Made by a program: the position numbers and the translations under genes. Shown here piece by piece: positions 46,009 to 57,419 of a DNA stretch of 64,000 bases. The first letter of the stretch is position 1. Each line of letters begins with the position of its first letter. The notes under the pieces were generated by a model that saw only the letters and a list, made by a program, of their open reading frames with translations, was not told where the DNA came from and did no database searches. The DNA comes from Bisgaardia hudsonensis (GTDB lineage Bacteria; Pseudomonadota; Gammaproteobacteria; Enterobacterales; Pasteurellaceae): positions 1 to 64,000 of the forward strand of contig NZ_SLXI01000003.1 of assembly GCF_004345785.1 (NCBI RefSeq), given 5' to 3'.

Positions 46009-46077
46009 CTAGCCCGCCCCACTAATCACAGTAATGGTAATAATAATTGTGGTGATAGTTAAAACAGCTTTTTTCAT
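46009..46077 (-). CDS. thrL: thr operon leader peptide
   Basis: A 22-codon frame starts MKKAVLTITTIIITITVI and ends SGAG-stop (GGG GCG GGC TAG). It has five threonine and six isoleucine codons, close in composition and ending to E. coli ThrL. When threonyl- or isoleucyl-tRNA is scarce, ribosome stalling here should prevent the attenuator hairpin 22 bp downstream and let thrABC be transcribed. Position, composition and the following terminator make the call secure despite its small size. Confidence 0.93.
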   Translation of the reverse strand: MKKAVLTITTIIITITVISGAG

Positions 46078-46109
46078 TGCGTTATTTTTCAAAAATAAAA
46101 GATGTGATA

Positions 46110-46138
46110 GAAATACCTAATTTTTGATAAATTGTCAA
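46110..46138 (-). promoter_or_regulatory. thr operon promoter
   Basis: On the minus strand TTGACA (46138-46133), 17 bp, TATTTC (46115-46110). This would start transcription about 25 bp before the thrL ATG. Confidence 0.6.
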
Positions 46139-46227
46139 ATAAAAAATAAATAAAATCAGTAAAATTCCCAAAAATTGACAAGTATTATAGAATACCCTAA
46201 TAAATTAATAAAAACAGGAATAATAAT

Positions 46228-46920
46228 ATGTCTATTCAAGAAAACTTACTCAAAATACAACAAGAAATACACCAAGTTTGTAAATGTGCAAATAGAGAAT
46301 GCTCTTCTGTTAAATTACTTGCAGTAAGTAAAACAAAACCTATGGAAGATATTTTCTCTGCCTACAAAGCAGGCCAAGTAGCATTTGGAGAAAATTATGT
46401 TCAAGAAGGTATCGAAAAAATAACTTATTTTCAACAACAAAATATCAATCTAGAGTGGCATTTTATAGGTCCATTACAATCAAATAAAACTCGTTTGGTT
46501 GCTGAATATTTTGACTGGATACAAACATTAGATAGAGAAAAAATAGCATTTCGTCTTAATGAACAACGACCGATAAACCAATTACCTCTTAATGTACTGA
46601 TACAGATTAATATCAGTGATGAAACGACTAAATCCGGTATTCAGCCTAATGAAATGTTAGCTTTTGCAGAATATATTCAGAATCTTCCGCAACTAAAATT
46701 ACGGGGACTAATGGTTATTCCAGCCCCATTAAAAGATAGATTAGAGCAACAAAATATATTTTTAAAAGTGAATAAATTATTTACAGATTTACAAAAACAC
46801 TATCCTAATGAGCAGATAGACACACTTTCAATGGGAATGTCAGATGATATGGATTTAGCAATAAATGCAGGATCTACAATGGTAAGAATTGGTACAGCAA
46901 TTTTCGGAAAAAGGAATTAA
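46228..46920 (+). CDS. YggS/PROSC-family pyridoxal phosphate homeostasis protein
   Basis: A 230-residue PLP-binding TIM-barrel protein without known enzyme activity, which buffers free PLP and affects amino-acid pools. The PLP lysine lies in LLAVSKTKP (about 29-37). Further blocks are FGENYVQEGIEKI, EWHFIGPLQSNKTR, and the C-terminal LSMGMSDDMDLAINAGSTMVRIGTAIFG (serine and glycine phosphate loop). A TTGACA (46175-46180) stands about 50 bp upstream. It is a single gene divergent from thrLABC, ended by a bidirectional terminator. Confidence 0.94.
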   Translation: MSIQENLLKIQQEIHQVCKCANRECSSVKLLAVSKTKPMEDIFSAYKAGQVAFGENYVQEGIEKITYFQQQNINLEWHFIGPLQSNKTRLVAEYFDWIQTLDREKIAFRLNEQRPINQLPLNVLIQINISDETTKSGIQPNEMLAFAEYIQNLPQLKLRGLMVIPAPLKDRLEQQNIFLKVNKLFTDLQKHYPNEQIDTLSMGMSDDMDLAINAGSTMVRIGTAIFGKRN

Positions 46921-46940
46921 CCCATAATAACTTATTATCC

Positions 46941-46971
46941 AAAAGGGTAATCCAAACCAAATTACCCTTTT
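46941..46971. terminator. Bidirectional terminator between the yggS-like gene and murA
   Basis: AAAAGGGTAAT (46941-46951) / ATTACCCTTTT (46961-46971), a perfect 11-bp stem with a 9-nt loop, between two converging genes. Confidence 0.85.
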
Positions 46972-46980
46972 AGATTGTCG

Positions 46981-48512
<1,532 letters not shown>

Positions 48513-48532
<20 letters not shown>

Positions 48533-48881
48533 TAAAATTTCCATTAGATTGTAAAAAAGGCTTAATCCAACTACTTAAACCAAAAAGATCGGCTAGTATC
48601 ATAAGTTGATCAGGATAAGAAATTATTTCTAACGATTTTACATTGCTATTAATTTTATTAATTAATTCACAGATAAAAGCAAAACCCGCACTATCGATGC
48701 GGGTAACAGCACTTAAATCTAATAACAAATGTTTATCATTAAATCTTAATAATGATAAAGGAGAAGAATATTCTTGCCATACAGCAAGTAATGAATCTCT
48801 AGATAATATCCCTGTCAATTGGATCGTTATGTTATCATTATTTTGACTTAATTCCCAATGTAAACTTTCTTTATTTTGCAT
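48513..48881 (-). CDS. mlaB: Phospholipid transport STAS-domain protein MlaB
   Basis: The cytoplasmic STAS-domain subunit stabilises the MlaFEDB transporter by binding the ATPase MlaF. The 122-residue protein has the expected HLLLDLSAVTRIDSAGFAFICELI (about 49-72) around the conserved Asp-Ser. It stands after mlaC (14-bp gap) and overlaps ibaG. Confidence 0.9.
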
Positions 48882-48895
48882 TGAATATAGTCCAA

Positions 48896-49534
48896 TTATC
48901 GTCCTAAATTAACCGGAGCAGCAGCGGCTTTTTTAACTTGTAAAGTTAATGCTTCGATTCCTTCTTTACGCAGAATAGGAGACCATTCTTGTTTTTTAGT
49001 ATCAATCATACTTACCCCTTCCGCAGCCATATCGTAAACTTGCCATTTACCAGATTTACTGTTTTTTCTCCAAAAGAAAGTCAAATTAATTGGAGCCGTA
49101 TTAGTATTTTGTAGTACTTTAACACGGATACTCACTTGATTATCAGAAACGTTTTTAGGATTCTCTATTTCAATTTTTTGATTAGTATATAAAGCTAATG
49201 CTTGTGCATAAGACTGTTCAATAAATTTATCAAATTCAACAAAAAAAGCCGCGCGTTGCTCTGGTGTTGTCGCTCTAAAAAATTGACCTAAAACAAGCGA
49301 TCCCGCATAATTAACGTGAACATAAGGCATTAAATTCTTACGTACTATCAACTTTAATAAATTCGGATCTTGCTTAATCTTTGCTTGATTCTCCGTAATA
49401 TCCGTAAATAATTCATCTGAGGCCTGTTTCATCAACACATAAGGACTGTCTTCTGCAATAGCTTGCAATGAAAAAAGTGCGGTTAAAATTACTAATATTT
49501 TTGAAAAATAATGTTTAAATTGAGTTCTTAACAT
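48896..49534 (-). CDS. mlaC: Periplasmic phospholipid-binding protein MlaC
   Basis: This periplasmic shuttle carries phospholipids between the outer-membrane MlaA complex and MlaFEDB. The 212 residues have a cleavable signal peptide (about 1-27, ending ALFSLQAIA) and the MlaC/Ttg2D domain, with MPYVHVNYAGSLVLGQFFRATTPEQRAAF and KSGKWQVYDMAAEGVSMI. It lies in the mlaFEDCB operon. An uptake sequence falls near the start (49475-49483). Confidence 0.94.
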   Translation of the reverse strand: MLRTQFKHYFSKILVILTALFSLQAIAEDSPYVLMKQASDELFTDITENQAKIKQDPNLLKLIVRKNLMPYVHVNYAGSLVLGQFFRATTPEQRAAFFVEFDKFIEQSYAQALALYTNQKIEIENPKNVSDNQVSIRVKVLQNTNTAPINLTFFWRKNSKSGKWQVYDMAAEGVSMIDTKKQEWSPILRKEGIEALTLQVKKAAAAPVNLGR

Positions 49535-49571
49535 AAATTGTTACTCCTAGGTTATAAAAAATAAATTAGCA

Positions 49572-50069
49572 TTATTCTGCTGTATTAGGGGATGATTCTT
49601 TCTTATTCTTATCACCATATAAAAACTGCCCAACTAGATCTTCTAGTACCATCGCCGACTTAGTATTAGAAACTTTACTACCTTCTTTTAGCATAGTCGT
49701 TTCACCATCATCAAATCCTACACTCAAAGAAACATATTGCTCACCTAATAAACCCGATGTTTTTATAGAAAACGAGCTATTATCTGGAATCATATTATAT
49801 TCCTGCTTTATAGCAATTTTAACTACAGGTAAATAATTTTGTGGATCTAACCCAATGTCTGTCACTCGTCCAATGACAACTCCACCAATTTTTAATGGAG
49901 AACGGACTTTCAGGCCACCAATATTATCAAAAGTTGCACTTATTTGATATGATTTTTCTTGACTAAATCCTTGAAGATTGGCGACCTTTAGCCCTAAAAA
50001 AACAAAAGCTAAAACACCCAATAATAGAAATAATCCAACCCAAAATTCATACTTAACTGTTCGTGTCAT
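49572..50069 (-). CDS. mlaD: Membrane-anchored MCE-domain protein MlaD
   Basis: The hexameric ring subunit forms the hydrophobic lipid passage of MlaFEDB. The 165 residues have one N-terminal helix (about 10-28) and an MCE domain (about 38-118, ATFDNIGGLKVRSPLKIGGVVIG), with GLLGEQYVSL near the pore-loop region. It follows mlaE by 33 bp. Confidence 0.95.
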   Translation of the reverse strand: MTRTVKYEFWVGLFLLLGVLAFVFLGLKVANLQGFSQEKSYQISATFDNIGGLKVRSPLKIGGVVIGRVTDIGLDPQNYLPVVKIAIKQEYNMIPDNSSFSIKTSGLLGEQYVSLSVGFDDGETTMLKEGSKVSNTKSAMVLEDLVGQFLYGDKNKKESSPNTAE

Positions 50070-50102
50070 AGTCTATCCTATATTTTATTCTTTCTTTTCT
50101 AA

Positions 50103-50888
50103 TTAATCCGCACCAAACATTAATGCGGTTAATATAAAATCTAAACCTAATATAACTAGTGATGCATTAACAACTGTCTTTGTTGTAGCCTTACTAATTC
50201 CTTCTGAAGTCGGCATACTATCGTATCCATTAAATAATGCAATCCATACCACTGCAATAGCAAAGAAAATACTTTTTATAATCCCATTAAATATATCATA
50301 TTGCCAACTCACTGCATTTTGCATTACCGACCAAAAACTACCATAATCAACCCCTTTCCAATCAACACCAACAAGAGAGCCTCCCCAAATACCAATAGCG
50401 GTAAAGATAATTGCAAGAATAGGCATCGAAACAACCCCCGCCCAAAAACGAACAGAAATAACCCGTCTTAATGGATCAATAGCCATCATTTCTAAACTAG
50501 ATAATTGCTCCGTAGCTTTCATTAGTCCAATCTCTGCGGTTAATGCAGAACCAGCTCGACCTGCAAATAACAAAGCAGTTACTACTGGTCCTAATTCGCG
50601 TAGTAATGAAAGTGCAACTAACTGGCCTAAACTTGTTTCCGCAGAGAAATCGACTAGTACAACATATCCTTGTAAACCGAGAACCATACCAATAAATAAT
50701 CCAGAAAGCATAATTATTAGTAATGATTGCACACCTAAGATATGCAACTGTTTAACAAATAAAGGAAAGTGCTTACGAATTTGCGGTTTTCCAACCAATG
50801 CACCAAAAAGCATAAAACCAGAACGACCTAGAGCACGACAGAAATTGATTGCACTCAATCCTACATAAGAAATAAAATTAACTATCAT
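50103..50888 (-). CDS. mlaE: Phospholipid ABC transporter permease MlaE
   Basis: The inner-membrane permease of the Mla lipid-asymmetry system. The 261 residues have about five to six membrane segments. The family blocks are [35 protein letters not shown] and [18 protein letters not shown]. The ATG overlaps the mlaF stop by 4 bp (ATGA). Confidence 0.96.
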   Translation of the reverse strand: MIVNFISYVGLSAINFCRALGRSGFMLFGALVGKPQIRKHFPLFVKQLHILGVQSLLIIMLSGLFIGMVLGLQGYVVLVDFSAETSLGQLVALSLLRELGPVVTALLFAGRAGSALTAEIGLMKATEQLSSLEMMAIDPLRRVISVRFWAGVVSMPILAIIFTAIGIWGGSLVGVDWKGVDYGSFWSVMQNAVSWQYDIFNGIIKSIFFAIAVVWIALFNGYDSMPTSEGISKATTKTVVNASLVILGLDFILTALMFGAD

Positions 50889-51679
50889 AGGAAAAGTTCC
50901 TTCTCATAATTGTCTGCTGGATAATGAAAACGTACTGGCCCATCAGCTTCACCATTGATAAATTGCAGTACTTTTGGATCTTTGCTTTGTAATAATACTT
51001 CTGAAGTACCTTCAGCGATTACTTTTTTATCTGCAATAATATAAGCATAATCAGCAATACTTAATACTTCTTGAACATCATGAGAAACAATAATTGAAGT
51101 AAGCTGTAATGCCTCATTCAAACGTTTAATTAAACTAATAATAACGCCCATACTAATAGGATCTTGCCCTGCAAAAGGTTCATCATACATAATTAATTCG
51201 GGATCAAGAGCAATAGTTCTTGCTAATGCAGCCCTTCTTGCCATTCCACCAGAGAGTTCTGAAGGCATTAAATTTGCAGCACCTCTCAAACCAACAGCCT
51301 CTAATTTCATTAATACTATTTTACGAATCAGTTCCTCTGGTAAACGAGTATGCTCTCGAATAGGAAAGGCAACATTATCAAAAGTGGACATATCTGTAAA
51401 TAAAGCCCCTGATTGAAACAACATTCCCATTCTCTGTCTAGCGTTATACAGTTCAGAATTTGACATTCTAGAAATACTCTGTCCTTCAAACAAAACACTA
51501 CCTTCATTAGGCACTAATTGTCCACCTATTAATTTTAATAATGTTGTTTTACCAATTCCCGAAGGCCCCATAATCGCAGTTATTTTTCCTTTTTGGAATT
51601 GTAAATTAAGATCATTAAAAATTGTTCTATTACCTCTTTTAAATACGAGATGTTTTACTTCAACGAAAGGTTGTATCAT
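50885..51679 (-). CDS. mlaF: Phospholipid ABC transporter ATPase MlaF
   Basis: The ATPase that drives phospholipid movement by MlaFEDB. The 264 residues have Walker [17 protein letters not shown], signature [15 protein letters not shown] and Walker [16 protein letters not shown], where MARR replaces the usual QQQR, as is normal for MlaF. It is the first gene of the operon and is divergent from lptC, with a 178-bp spacer shared by both promoters. Confidence 0.96.
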   Translation of the reverse strand: MIQPFVEVKHLVFKRGNRTIFNDLNLQFQKGKITAIMGPSGIGKTTLLKLIGGQLVPNEGSVLFEGQSISRMSNSELYNARQRMGMLFQSGALFTDMSTFDNVAFPIREHTRLPEELIRKIVLMKLEAVGLRGAANLMPSELSGGMARRAALARTIALDPELIMYDEPFAGQDPISMGVIISLIKRLNEALQLTSIIVSHDVQEVLSIADYAYIIADKKVIAEGTSEVLLQSKDPKVLQFINGEADGPVRFHYPADNYEKELFL

Positions 51680-51857
51680 AAACCGCCACTACATATTTTA
51701 TATACTGTTATTTAAATTTATGGGGAATATTCTATTAATATCTAATATTTGTCAAATATAAATCATCAGACTTAAATGAAGGAAAGATTTATATTTATAT
51801 AAAATATGCTATTATTAAAAAATATTTTATTTATGATACTAGGGGCTTTTTACATTT

Positions 51858-52433
51858 ATGAACCTTCGTTGGGTTATTGTTTTATCAATCATTGCCTTTT
51901 TATCCTTTGCTTGGTTTTATAGTTTACAAGCATCGAATGATGAACTTACACAACTGATAAAAGATAAAAAAAGTCCTGAATATATTGGACATAAAATGGA
52001 AACCACCGTGTTTTCCTTGACAGGAGAAAAACAATATGTGGCAAATGCAAAAACTGTGGAATATTATGATAGTGAAGGGTATAGTATTTTTGAAGAACCA
52101 ATAGTCCACCTATTTGATATTAAAAATAAACAATTTGAACAACAAAATTGGAAATTAAGTGCAAAGCAAGCTAAATTAACAAAAGATAATATGCTATATC
52201 TAGAGGGAGAAGTAATCGCTCAAAATCTTGTTAATAATTCTAAATTACAACAAATTACAGCAGAAGAAGCTACTATAAACTTAAAAAACCAAGATATAAC
52301 ATCTAATACAACGGTAAATATAATAGGACAAAATATTGTATCGACAGGCAGTAAATTAGTTGGTAATTTAAACCAACAAATTGCGACATTAAAAGAACAG
52401 GTAAAAACACGCTATGAAATTAGTAATAAATAA
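51858..52433 (+). CDS. lptC: Lipopolysaccharide export protein LptC
   Basis: This bitopic protein receives LPS from LptB2FG and passes it to LptA. The 191 residues have a membrane helix at about 5-24 and a periplasmic beta-jellyroll (YIGHKMETTVFSLTGEKQYVANAKTVEYY onward). The last 20 bp overlap lptA. It starts the lptC-lptA-lptB-ptsN-rapZ run. Confidence 0.93.
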   Translation: MNLRWVIVLSIIAFLSFAWFYSLQASNDELTQLIKDKKSPEYIGHKMETTVFSLTGEKQYVANAKTVEYYDSEGYSIFEEPIVHLFDIKNKQFEQQNWKLSAKQAKLTKDNMLYLEGEVIAQNLVNNSKLQQITAEEATINLKNQDITSNTTVNIIGQNIVSTGSKLVGNLNQQIATLKEQVKTRYEISNK

Positions 52434-52935
52434 ACTTTTGGTCATAACAACTTGTTTAAGCATCTCAACCCTTGCTTATTCGTTAAAAAATGATACAAGT
52501 CAACCTATTGATATTATTTCAGATAATCAAGCACTGGATATGGATAGCTCAACGGTTACCTTTATGGATAATGTTATTATCACGCAGGGCTCTATCTTAA
52601 TTAAAGCAAACAAAGTTGTTATCACTCGCCCACCTGAAAATTCAGGTAAAAAAGAAACTATAAATGCTACAGGTAACCCAGTAATTTTTCATCAAACCTT
52701 AGAGAATGGAAAGCCTGTTGATGGAAAAGCAAACACGGTACATTATGATTTAGGTAGTGAATTTTTAACACTAACAGGAAATGCGGAACTGAAACAATTA
52801 GATAGTAAAATTTCGAGTAGCCACATTACATACGATGTCAAAAAGCAACAACTGAAAGCTAATGGTTCAGGAAAAAATAGAGTACATACTGTACTTATCC
52901 CTACACAACTAAATAATCAAAAAAATAAAAACTAG
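52414..52935 (+). CDS. lptA: Lipopolysaccharide transport periplasmic protein LptA
   Basis: This protein polymerises into the periplasmic bridge that carries LPS to LptDE. The 173 residues have a signal peptide of about 23 residues and the OstA/LptA jellyroll (QPIDIISDNQALDMDSSTVTFMDNVIITQG ... NTVHYDLGSEFLTLTGNAEL). The start lies within the end of lptC and gives a good signal peptide. Confidence 0.94.
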   Translation: MKLVINKLLVITTCLSISTLAYSLKNDTSQPIDIISDNQALDMDSSTVTFMDNVIITQGSILIKANKVVITRPPENSGKKETINATGNPVIFHQTLENGKPVDGKANTVHYDLGSEFLTLTGNAELKQLDSKISSSHITYDVKKQQLKANGSGKNRVHTVLIPTQLNNQKNKN

Positions 52936-52944
52936 GATCTTGAT

Positions 52945-53670
52945 ATGTCTATTCTTTGTGTAGAAAACTTAGCGAAAAGTTACAAACAACGACAAGTTGT
53001 TTCAGATGTTGGACTTACAGTAAATTCAGGTGAAATTGTCGGGTTGCTTGGACCAAATGGTGCGGGTAAAACAACAACTTTCTATATGGTTGTCGGCTTG
53101 GTTCGCCACGACAAAGGCAAAATCACCATTGATGGTGAAGATATTAGTTTATTACCGATGAACAATCGAGCTCAAAGAGGTATCGGTTATTTGCCTCAAG
53201 AAGCATCCATTTTTCGTCATTTAAGCGTTTATAACAATTTAATGGCTATTCTAGAAATTCGTAAAAATCTTAATAAAGAACAAAGAGAAGAAATAGCAGA
53301 AAAATTACTAGAAGAATTCAATATTACACATATTCGAGATAATTTAGGACAGTCACTTTCTGGTGGAGAACGCCGTCGGGTTGAAATAGCTAGAGCTTTA
53401 GCCGCCGATCCTAAGTTTATTCTACTTGATGAGCCTTTTGCTGGGGTAGATCCTATCTCTGTTATAGATATAAAGAAAATAATCATCGACTTACGAAACA
53501 GAGGTTTAGGTGTACTCATTACTGATCATAACGTTAGAGAAACATTGGATGTGTGTGAAAGAGCTTATATTGTCAGTTCTGGAAAGATGATTGCAACTGG
53601 CAGCCCAAATGAAATAATGGCAGATGAACAAGTAAAACGAGTTTATCTTGGCGAAGAATTTAAACTATAA
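52945..53670 (+). CDS. lptB: Lipopolysaccharide export ATPase LptB
   Basis: This ATPase powers LPS extraction with LptF and LptG. The 241 residues have Walker [17 protein letters not shown], signature [15 protein letters not shown] and Walker [17 protein letters not shown], with the LptB-typical C-terminus [12 protein letters not shown]. It lies 9 bp after lptA. Confidence 0.97.
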   Translation: MSILCVENLAKSYKQRQVVSDVGLTVNSGEIVGLLGPNGAGKTTTFYMVVGLVRHDKGKITIDGEDISLLPMNNRAQRGIGYLPQEASIFRHLSVYNNLMAILEIRKNLNKEQREEIAEKLLEEFNITHIRDNLGQSLSGGERRRVEIARALAADPKFILLDEPFAGVDPISVIDIKKIIIDLRNRGLGVLITDHNVRETLDVCERAYIVSSGKMIATGSPNEIMADEQVKRVYLGEEFKL

Positions 53671-53675
53671 TAATT

Positions 53676-54194
53676 ATGGCAAAATTAACTGAATTACTTA
53701 TCCCTGATAATATTCGACAAGGACTTGTTTGTTCGAGTAAAAAACGTGTTTTTGAAATTATAGGTAAAATTGTTGCTTCTCAATTTAATGATGAGAATAA
53801 CCAAGAAAATGAACACACCTGTTTTGAATGTTTATATGAGCGTGAAAAGTTAGGTAATTCTAGCTTGGGAAATGGCGTAGCATTCCCTAAAGGACGACTT
53901 CCTGATGGAGATAAACCTATTGCTGTTTTCTTACAATTAAAAACTGGTATAGATTACAATGCTTTAGATCACCGAGATATAGATCTCATCTTTGCATTAC
54001 TTATTCCTACAAATATTTGTTCTCAATATTCTGAAGATTTAGCGAAAATTACAACATTATTAACCGATAAATCAATTTGTAAACAGCTAAGAGCGGCACA
54101 GAATAAAGAAGAAATTTGGCAAATTTTTGAAAACATAGACAGTCAACAAGAAATATTATCTAATAATCAAGAAAATATTGAAGAATTGAATTAA
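53676..54194 (+). CDS. ptsN: PTS EIIA-Ntr-like protein PtsN lacking the phosphoacceptor histidine
   Basis: A 172-residue EIIA domain in the conserved lptB-ptsN-rapZ position. In E. coli PtsN the phosphorylated histidine lies in AIPHGK. Here the equivalent segment is [12 protein letters not shown], so the histidine is Lys72 (codon AAA). The rest of the fold is intact ([27 protein letters not shown]). A C-terminal extension of about 20 residues is rich in Gln, Asn and Glu. If the protein cannot be phosphorylated, its regulatory role (for example on potassium transport or other kinases) would be constitutive. This is inference from one residue. Confidence 0.88.
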   Translation: MAKLTELLIPDNIRQGLVCSSKKRVFEIIGKIVASQFNDENNQENEHTCFECLYEREKLGNSSLGNGVAFPKGRLPDGDKPIAVFLQLKTGIDYNALDHRDIDLIFALLIPTNICSQYSEDLAKITTLLTDKSICKQLRAAQNKEEIWQIFENIDSQQEILSNNQENIEELN

Positions 54195-54211
54195 TCAGGA
54201 AATGCATTCAT

Positions 54212-55063
54212 ATGGATATAATCATTATTAGTGGTCGTTCTGGTGCTGGAAAATCCGTAGCATTGCGTGCGTTGGAAGATATTGGCTATTATTGTGTTGA
54301 TAACCTACCCTTAGGTTTACTTCCTCAATTAATCAATATTTTATCTTCAACACAAACTTTAGTTGCAATTAGTCTGGATATTCGTAATCTTCCTAACTCA
54401 TCAGAATCGCTAGAAAAAATTCTATTACAAATAGAAGGCACCAATAATGTTAAAATCATTTTTCTTGATACTGATGTAAATACACTGATTCGCCGATACA
54501 GTGATTCTCGACGACTTCACCCTCTTTCTAATCAAAATTTATCCTTAGAAAATGCAATTAACCAAGAGTTTCAATATTTAGAACCTTTAGTACAACATGC
54601 TAACCTAATCATTGATACTTCAACACTTTCTACCCATGAGCTAGCAGAAAAACTACGATTCTTTCTCAATGCAGAAAAAGAAAAAGTTTTAAATATAATT
54701 ATTCAATCTTTTGGCTTTAAATATGGTATACCACAAGATGCTGATTATGTTTTTGATGTACGTTTTCTTCCTAACCCTCATTGGGATCCAGAATTACGTC
54801 CTATGACAGGACTAGATAAACCCGTAGCTGAATTTTTAAATAAACATAGCATGGTCAATCAATTTATCTACGAAACACGTAATTATATTGAAACTTGGCT
54901 ACCGATGTTAGAAAAAAATAATCGTAGTTATCTTACTATTGCTATTGGCTGTACAGGAGGGAAACACCGTTCTGTCTATATTGCACAACAAATTGGCGAA
55001 TATTTTCAAGCAAAAAGAGATAATGTACAAATTCAACATAAATCACTCGCTAAAAATAAGTAA
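54212..55063 (+). CDS. rapZ: RNase adapter protein RapZ
   Basis: A nucleotide-binding protein that in E. coli guides RNase E to the sRNA GlmZ to control glucosamine-6-phosphate synthesis. The 283 residues have Walker [18 protein letters not shown] (about 7-23) and [10 protein letters not shown]. The C-terminal domain has [25 protein letters not shown] and [15 protein letters not shown]. It starts 17 bp after ptsN and converges on ruvB with only 1 bp between the stops. Confidence 0.95.
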   Translation: MDIIIISGRSGAGKSVALRALEDIGYYCVDNLPLGLLPQLINILSSTQTLVAISLDIRNLPNSSESLEKILLQIEGTNNVKIIFLDTDVNTLIRRYSDSRRLHPLSNQNLSLENAINQEFQYLEPLVQHANLIIDTSTLSTHELAEKLRFFLNAEKEKVLNIIIQSFGFKYGIPQDADYVFDVRFLPNPHWDPELRPMTGLDKPVAEFLNKHSMVNQFIYETRNYIETWLPMLEKNNRSYLTIAIGCTGGKHRSVYIAQQIGEYFQAKRDNVQIQHKSLAKNK

Positions 55064-55064
55064 A

Positions 55065-56072
55065 TTATTTTGTTAATTTTTCAATACCGAAATGCTGGTA
55101 AGTTCTTAAAGTTGCAATCCGCCCTCTTGGCGTTCTTTGCAAAAAACCTTGCTGAATTAAAAAGGGTTCTAAAACGTCTTCGATAGTATCTTTTTCTTCG
55201 CCTATTGCCGCAGCTAAATTATCTAAACCAACAGGACCACCATCAAAACGCTCAATAATAGCTGTTAGTAATTTACGGTCCATAAAGTCAAATCCTACTT
55301 GATCCACATCAAGCATAGATAAGGCTAATCTTGCGATTTCAGAAGAAACAATACCGCCATTTTTTACATCAGCATAATCTCTCACTCGACGTAATAAACG
55401 ATTTGCTATTCGTGGTGTACCTCTAGAACGACAAGCAATTTCTCTCGCAGCTTCACCTTGAAGATCCAGATTCAAGCAGTTCGCACTACGAGTGACGATT
55501 GAAGTTAAATCTTCTACTGAATAGAACTCTAGACGCTGAACTATCCCAAAACGATCTCTAAGTGGTGAAGTAAGAGAACCTGCTCTTGTTGTAGCGCCAA
55601 TTAATGTAAAAGGTGGTAAATCAAGTTTAATTGAACGAGCAGCAGGTCCCTCTCCAATCATAATATCTAATTGATAATCTTCCATTGCAGGATAAAGCAC
55701 TTCTTCAATCGCAGGAGAAAGCCGATGAATTTCATCAATAAATAATACATCATGAGGTTCAAGATTAGTTAACATTGCCGCTAAGTCCCCTGCTTTTTCA
55801 AGTACGGGCCCCGAAGTTGTACGAATATTGACACCCATTTCATTAGCAACAATATTTGCTAATGTTGTTTTACCTAATCCTGGAGGACCAAAAATAAGCA
55901 AATGATCTAAAGCATCTTTACGCATTCTTGCTGCTTTGATAAATATTTCCATTTGCTCACAAACTTGGGGCTGACCGACATAATCAGTCAGTAACTTAGG
56001 TCTGATAGCTCTATCAATATAGTCATCATCTAATTTGATAGTAGCGCTAATAATTCTATCTGCTTCAATCAT
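55065..56072 (-). CDS. ruvB: Holliday junction branch-migration ATPase RuvB
   Basis: A hexameric AAA+ motor that moves Holliday junctions with RuvA. The 335 residues have Walker [19 protein letters not shown], Walker [13 protein letters not shown], sensor [17 protein letters not shown] and the C-terminal winged helix ([23 protein letters not shown]). It follows ruvA by 11 bp. Confidence 0.98.
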   Translation of the reverse strand: MIEADRIISATIKLDDDYIDRAIRPKLLTDYVGQPQVCEQMEIFIKAARMRKDALDHLLIFGPPGLGKTTLANIVANEMGVNIRTTSGPVLEKAGDLAAMLTNLEPHDVLFIDEIHRLSPAIEEVLYPAMEDYQLDIMIGEGPAARSIKLDLPPFTLIGATTRAGSLTSPLRDRFGIVQRLEFYSVEDLTSIVTRSANCLNLDLQGEAAREIACRSRGTPRIANRLLRRVRDYADVKNGGIVSSEIARLALSMLDVDQVGFDFMDRKLLTAIIERFDGGPVGLDNLAAAIGEEKDTIEDVLEPFLIQQGFLQRTPRGRIATLRTYQHFGIEKLTK

Positions 56073-56083
56073 AATCTAATTTC

Positions 56084-56698
56084 TTATAAAGAAGCTTTTA
56101 AAGCTTCACGAATCAATTGCTCACTTGTTAATTCAGGTTTAGCTACTTTATTCACCATTTTTTCAGCATCCGTTGCTTTATAACCTAACGCAATTAATGC
56201 TGATACCGCATCATCTATCATTATATTTACATTACTAGAAACTCGTTGTTCTATTGGTAAATGAGAGCTTTCAATAAAGAAATTATCTTGTTTAATTGAC
56301 TTAAACTTACCTTTTAATTCAACAAGTAAACGCTCCGCTGTTTTTTTACCAACACCTGGAATTTTAACCAGTTTAGAAAGTTCTTCATGCTCTATCGCAT
56401 AAGCAAAATCAACAACTGACATAGCGGACAATATAGCTAAAGCTAACTTAGGACCAACACCATTAGTTTTAATTAATTCACGAAATAAAGTGCGGTCTTG
56501 TTTATGAGAAAAACCAAATAATAAATGTGCATCTTCTCGCACCACAAGATGAGTAAAAACTTCAGTCGGCTGACCAATATCTGGTAAATCATAAAAACTA
56601 GTCATCGGTAACATTAATTCATACCCCACCCCTTGTACATCTAACAAAATTTCTGGTGGTTGTTTTTCAACTAAAATACCTTTCAAATGACCAATCAT
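56084..56698 (-). CDS. ruvA: Holliday junction-binding protein RuvA
   Basis: A tetramer that holds the Holliday junction for RuvB. The start chosen is the ATG at 56698 ([12 protein letters not shown], 204 residues), matching the family N-terminus. A GTG two codons upstream is possible. Two helix-hairpin-helix motifs are visible ([16 protein letters not shown] and [19 protein letters not shown]), and a C-terminal RuvB-binding domain. An uptake sequence lies at 56488-56496. Confidence 0.96.
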   Translation of the reverse strand: MIGHLKGILVEKQPPEILLDVQGVGYELMLPMTSFYDLPDIGQPTEVFTHLVVREDAHLLFGFSHKQDRTLFRELIKTNGVGPKLALAILSAMSVVDFAYAIEHEELSKLVKIPGVGKKTAERLLVELKGKFKSIKQDNFFIESSHLPIEQRVSSNVNIMIDDAVSALIALGYKATDAEKMVNKVAKPELTSEQLIREALKASL

Positions 56699-56739
56699 AA
56701 GCACTGCCTTTCATAACAAAATTGAAACATAGAATAAAA

Positions 56740-56766
56740 TAAAACTGGATAAATATCCAGTCTTAT
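56740..56766 (-). terminator. Possible terminator between ruvC and ruvA
   Basis: On the minus strand ACTGGATA / TATCCAGT with a 2-4-nt loop is followed by TTTATTTTATT, just after the ruvC stop. The stem is perfect but the T tail is interrupted, so attenuation rather than full termination is possible. Confidence 0.5.
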
Positions 56767-56773
56767 TTTACTA

Positions 56774-57346
56774 CTATCCTTTTAATCTAAAACGTCCACG
56801 ACTATATCTTGGTTGTAAAAGTGCGGTTGTTTTTTCGTGAGTTTTATTAAGTATCAAATTTTTAGAAATTTGCAAAGAATGTTGCATAGTATGAGAATGA
56901 GTAATGGCAATAGCTAATGCATCTGCTGCATCAGCTTGTGGATAATCAGATAATTTTAGTATTCTTGTAACCATATCTTGTACTTGAATTTTATCAGCTG
57001 CGCCACTTCCAGTTACCGTTTGTTTAACTAGCCTCGCCGCATATTCAAACACAGGCAAATCATAATTTACTGCGGCAACTATTGCAGTACCGCGAGCTTG
57101 TCCTAACTTTAATGCTGAATTAGCATTTTTCGAAAGAAATACTTCTTCAATAGCAAAAAAATTAGGGTGAAATTGAGTAATAATCTCAGCTACCCCTGCA
57201 TAAATACGTTTTAAACGAGTAGGTAAATCCTCCACTTTCGTACGAATAGCACCACTCCCTAAGTATTCTAATTTTGAACCCGTCTGTTTAATAACACCGT
57301 AACCCGTTACTCTAGAACCAGGATCTATTCCCAAAATAATACTCAT
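56774..57346 (-). CDS. ruvC: Crossover junction endodeoxyribonuclease RuvC
   Basis: This enzyme cuts Holliday junctions. The 190-residue RNase H-fold protein has its four acidic residues in [12 protein letters not shown] (Asp7), [22 protein letters not shown] (Glu) and [18 protein letters not shown] (two Asp). The C-terminal tail is slightly extended ([18 protein letters not shown]). An uptake sequence (56819-56827) lies in the 3' end. Confidence 0.96.
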   Translation of the reverse strand: MSIILGIDPGSRVTGYGVIKQTGSKLEYLGSGAIRTKVEDLPTRLKRIYAGVAEIITQFHPNFFAIEEVFLSKNANSALKLGQARGTAIVAAVNYDLPVFEYAARLVKQTVTGSGAADKIQVQDMVTRILKLSDYPQADAADALAIAITHSHTMQHSLQISKNLILNKTHEKTTALLQPRYSRGRFRLKG

Positions 57347-57360
57347 AATTTCCTTTCGCT

Positions 57361-57394
57361 AAAAAATAGGCGAATTATAGTATTCGCCTATTTT
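57361..57394 (-). terminator. Terminator between the lipoprotein gene and ruvC
   Basis: AATAGGCGAA (57365-57374) / TTCGCCTATT (57383-57392) with an 8-nt loop, followed on the minus strand by a T run. It separates the upstream lipoprotein gene from ruvC. Confidence 0.8.
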
Positions 57395-57419
57395 ATTCAA
57401 TATGATTTAGCAAAATAAA

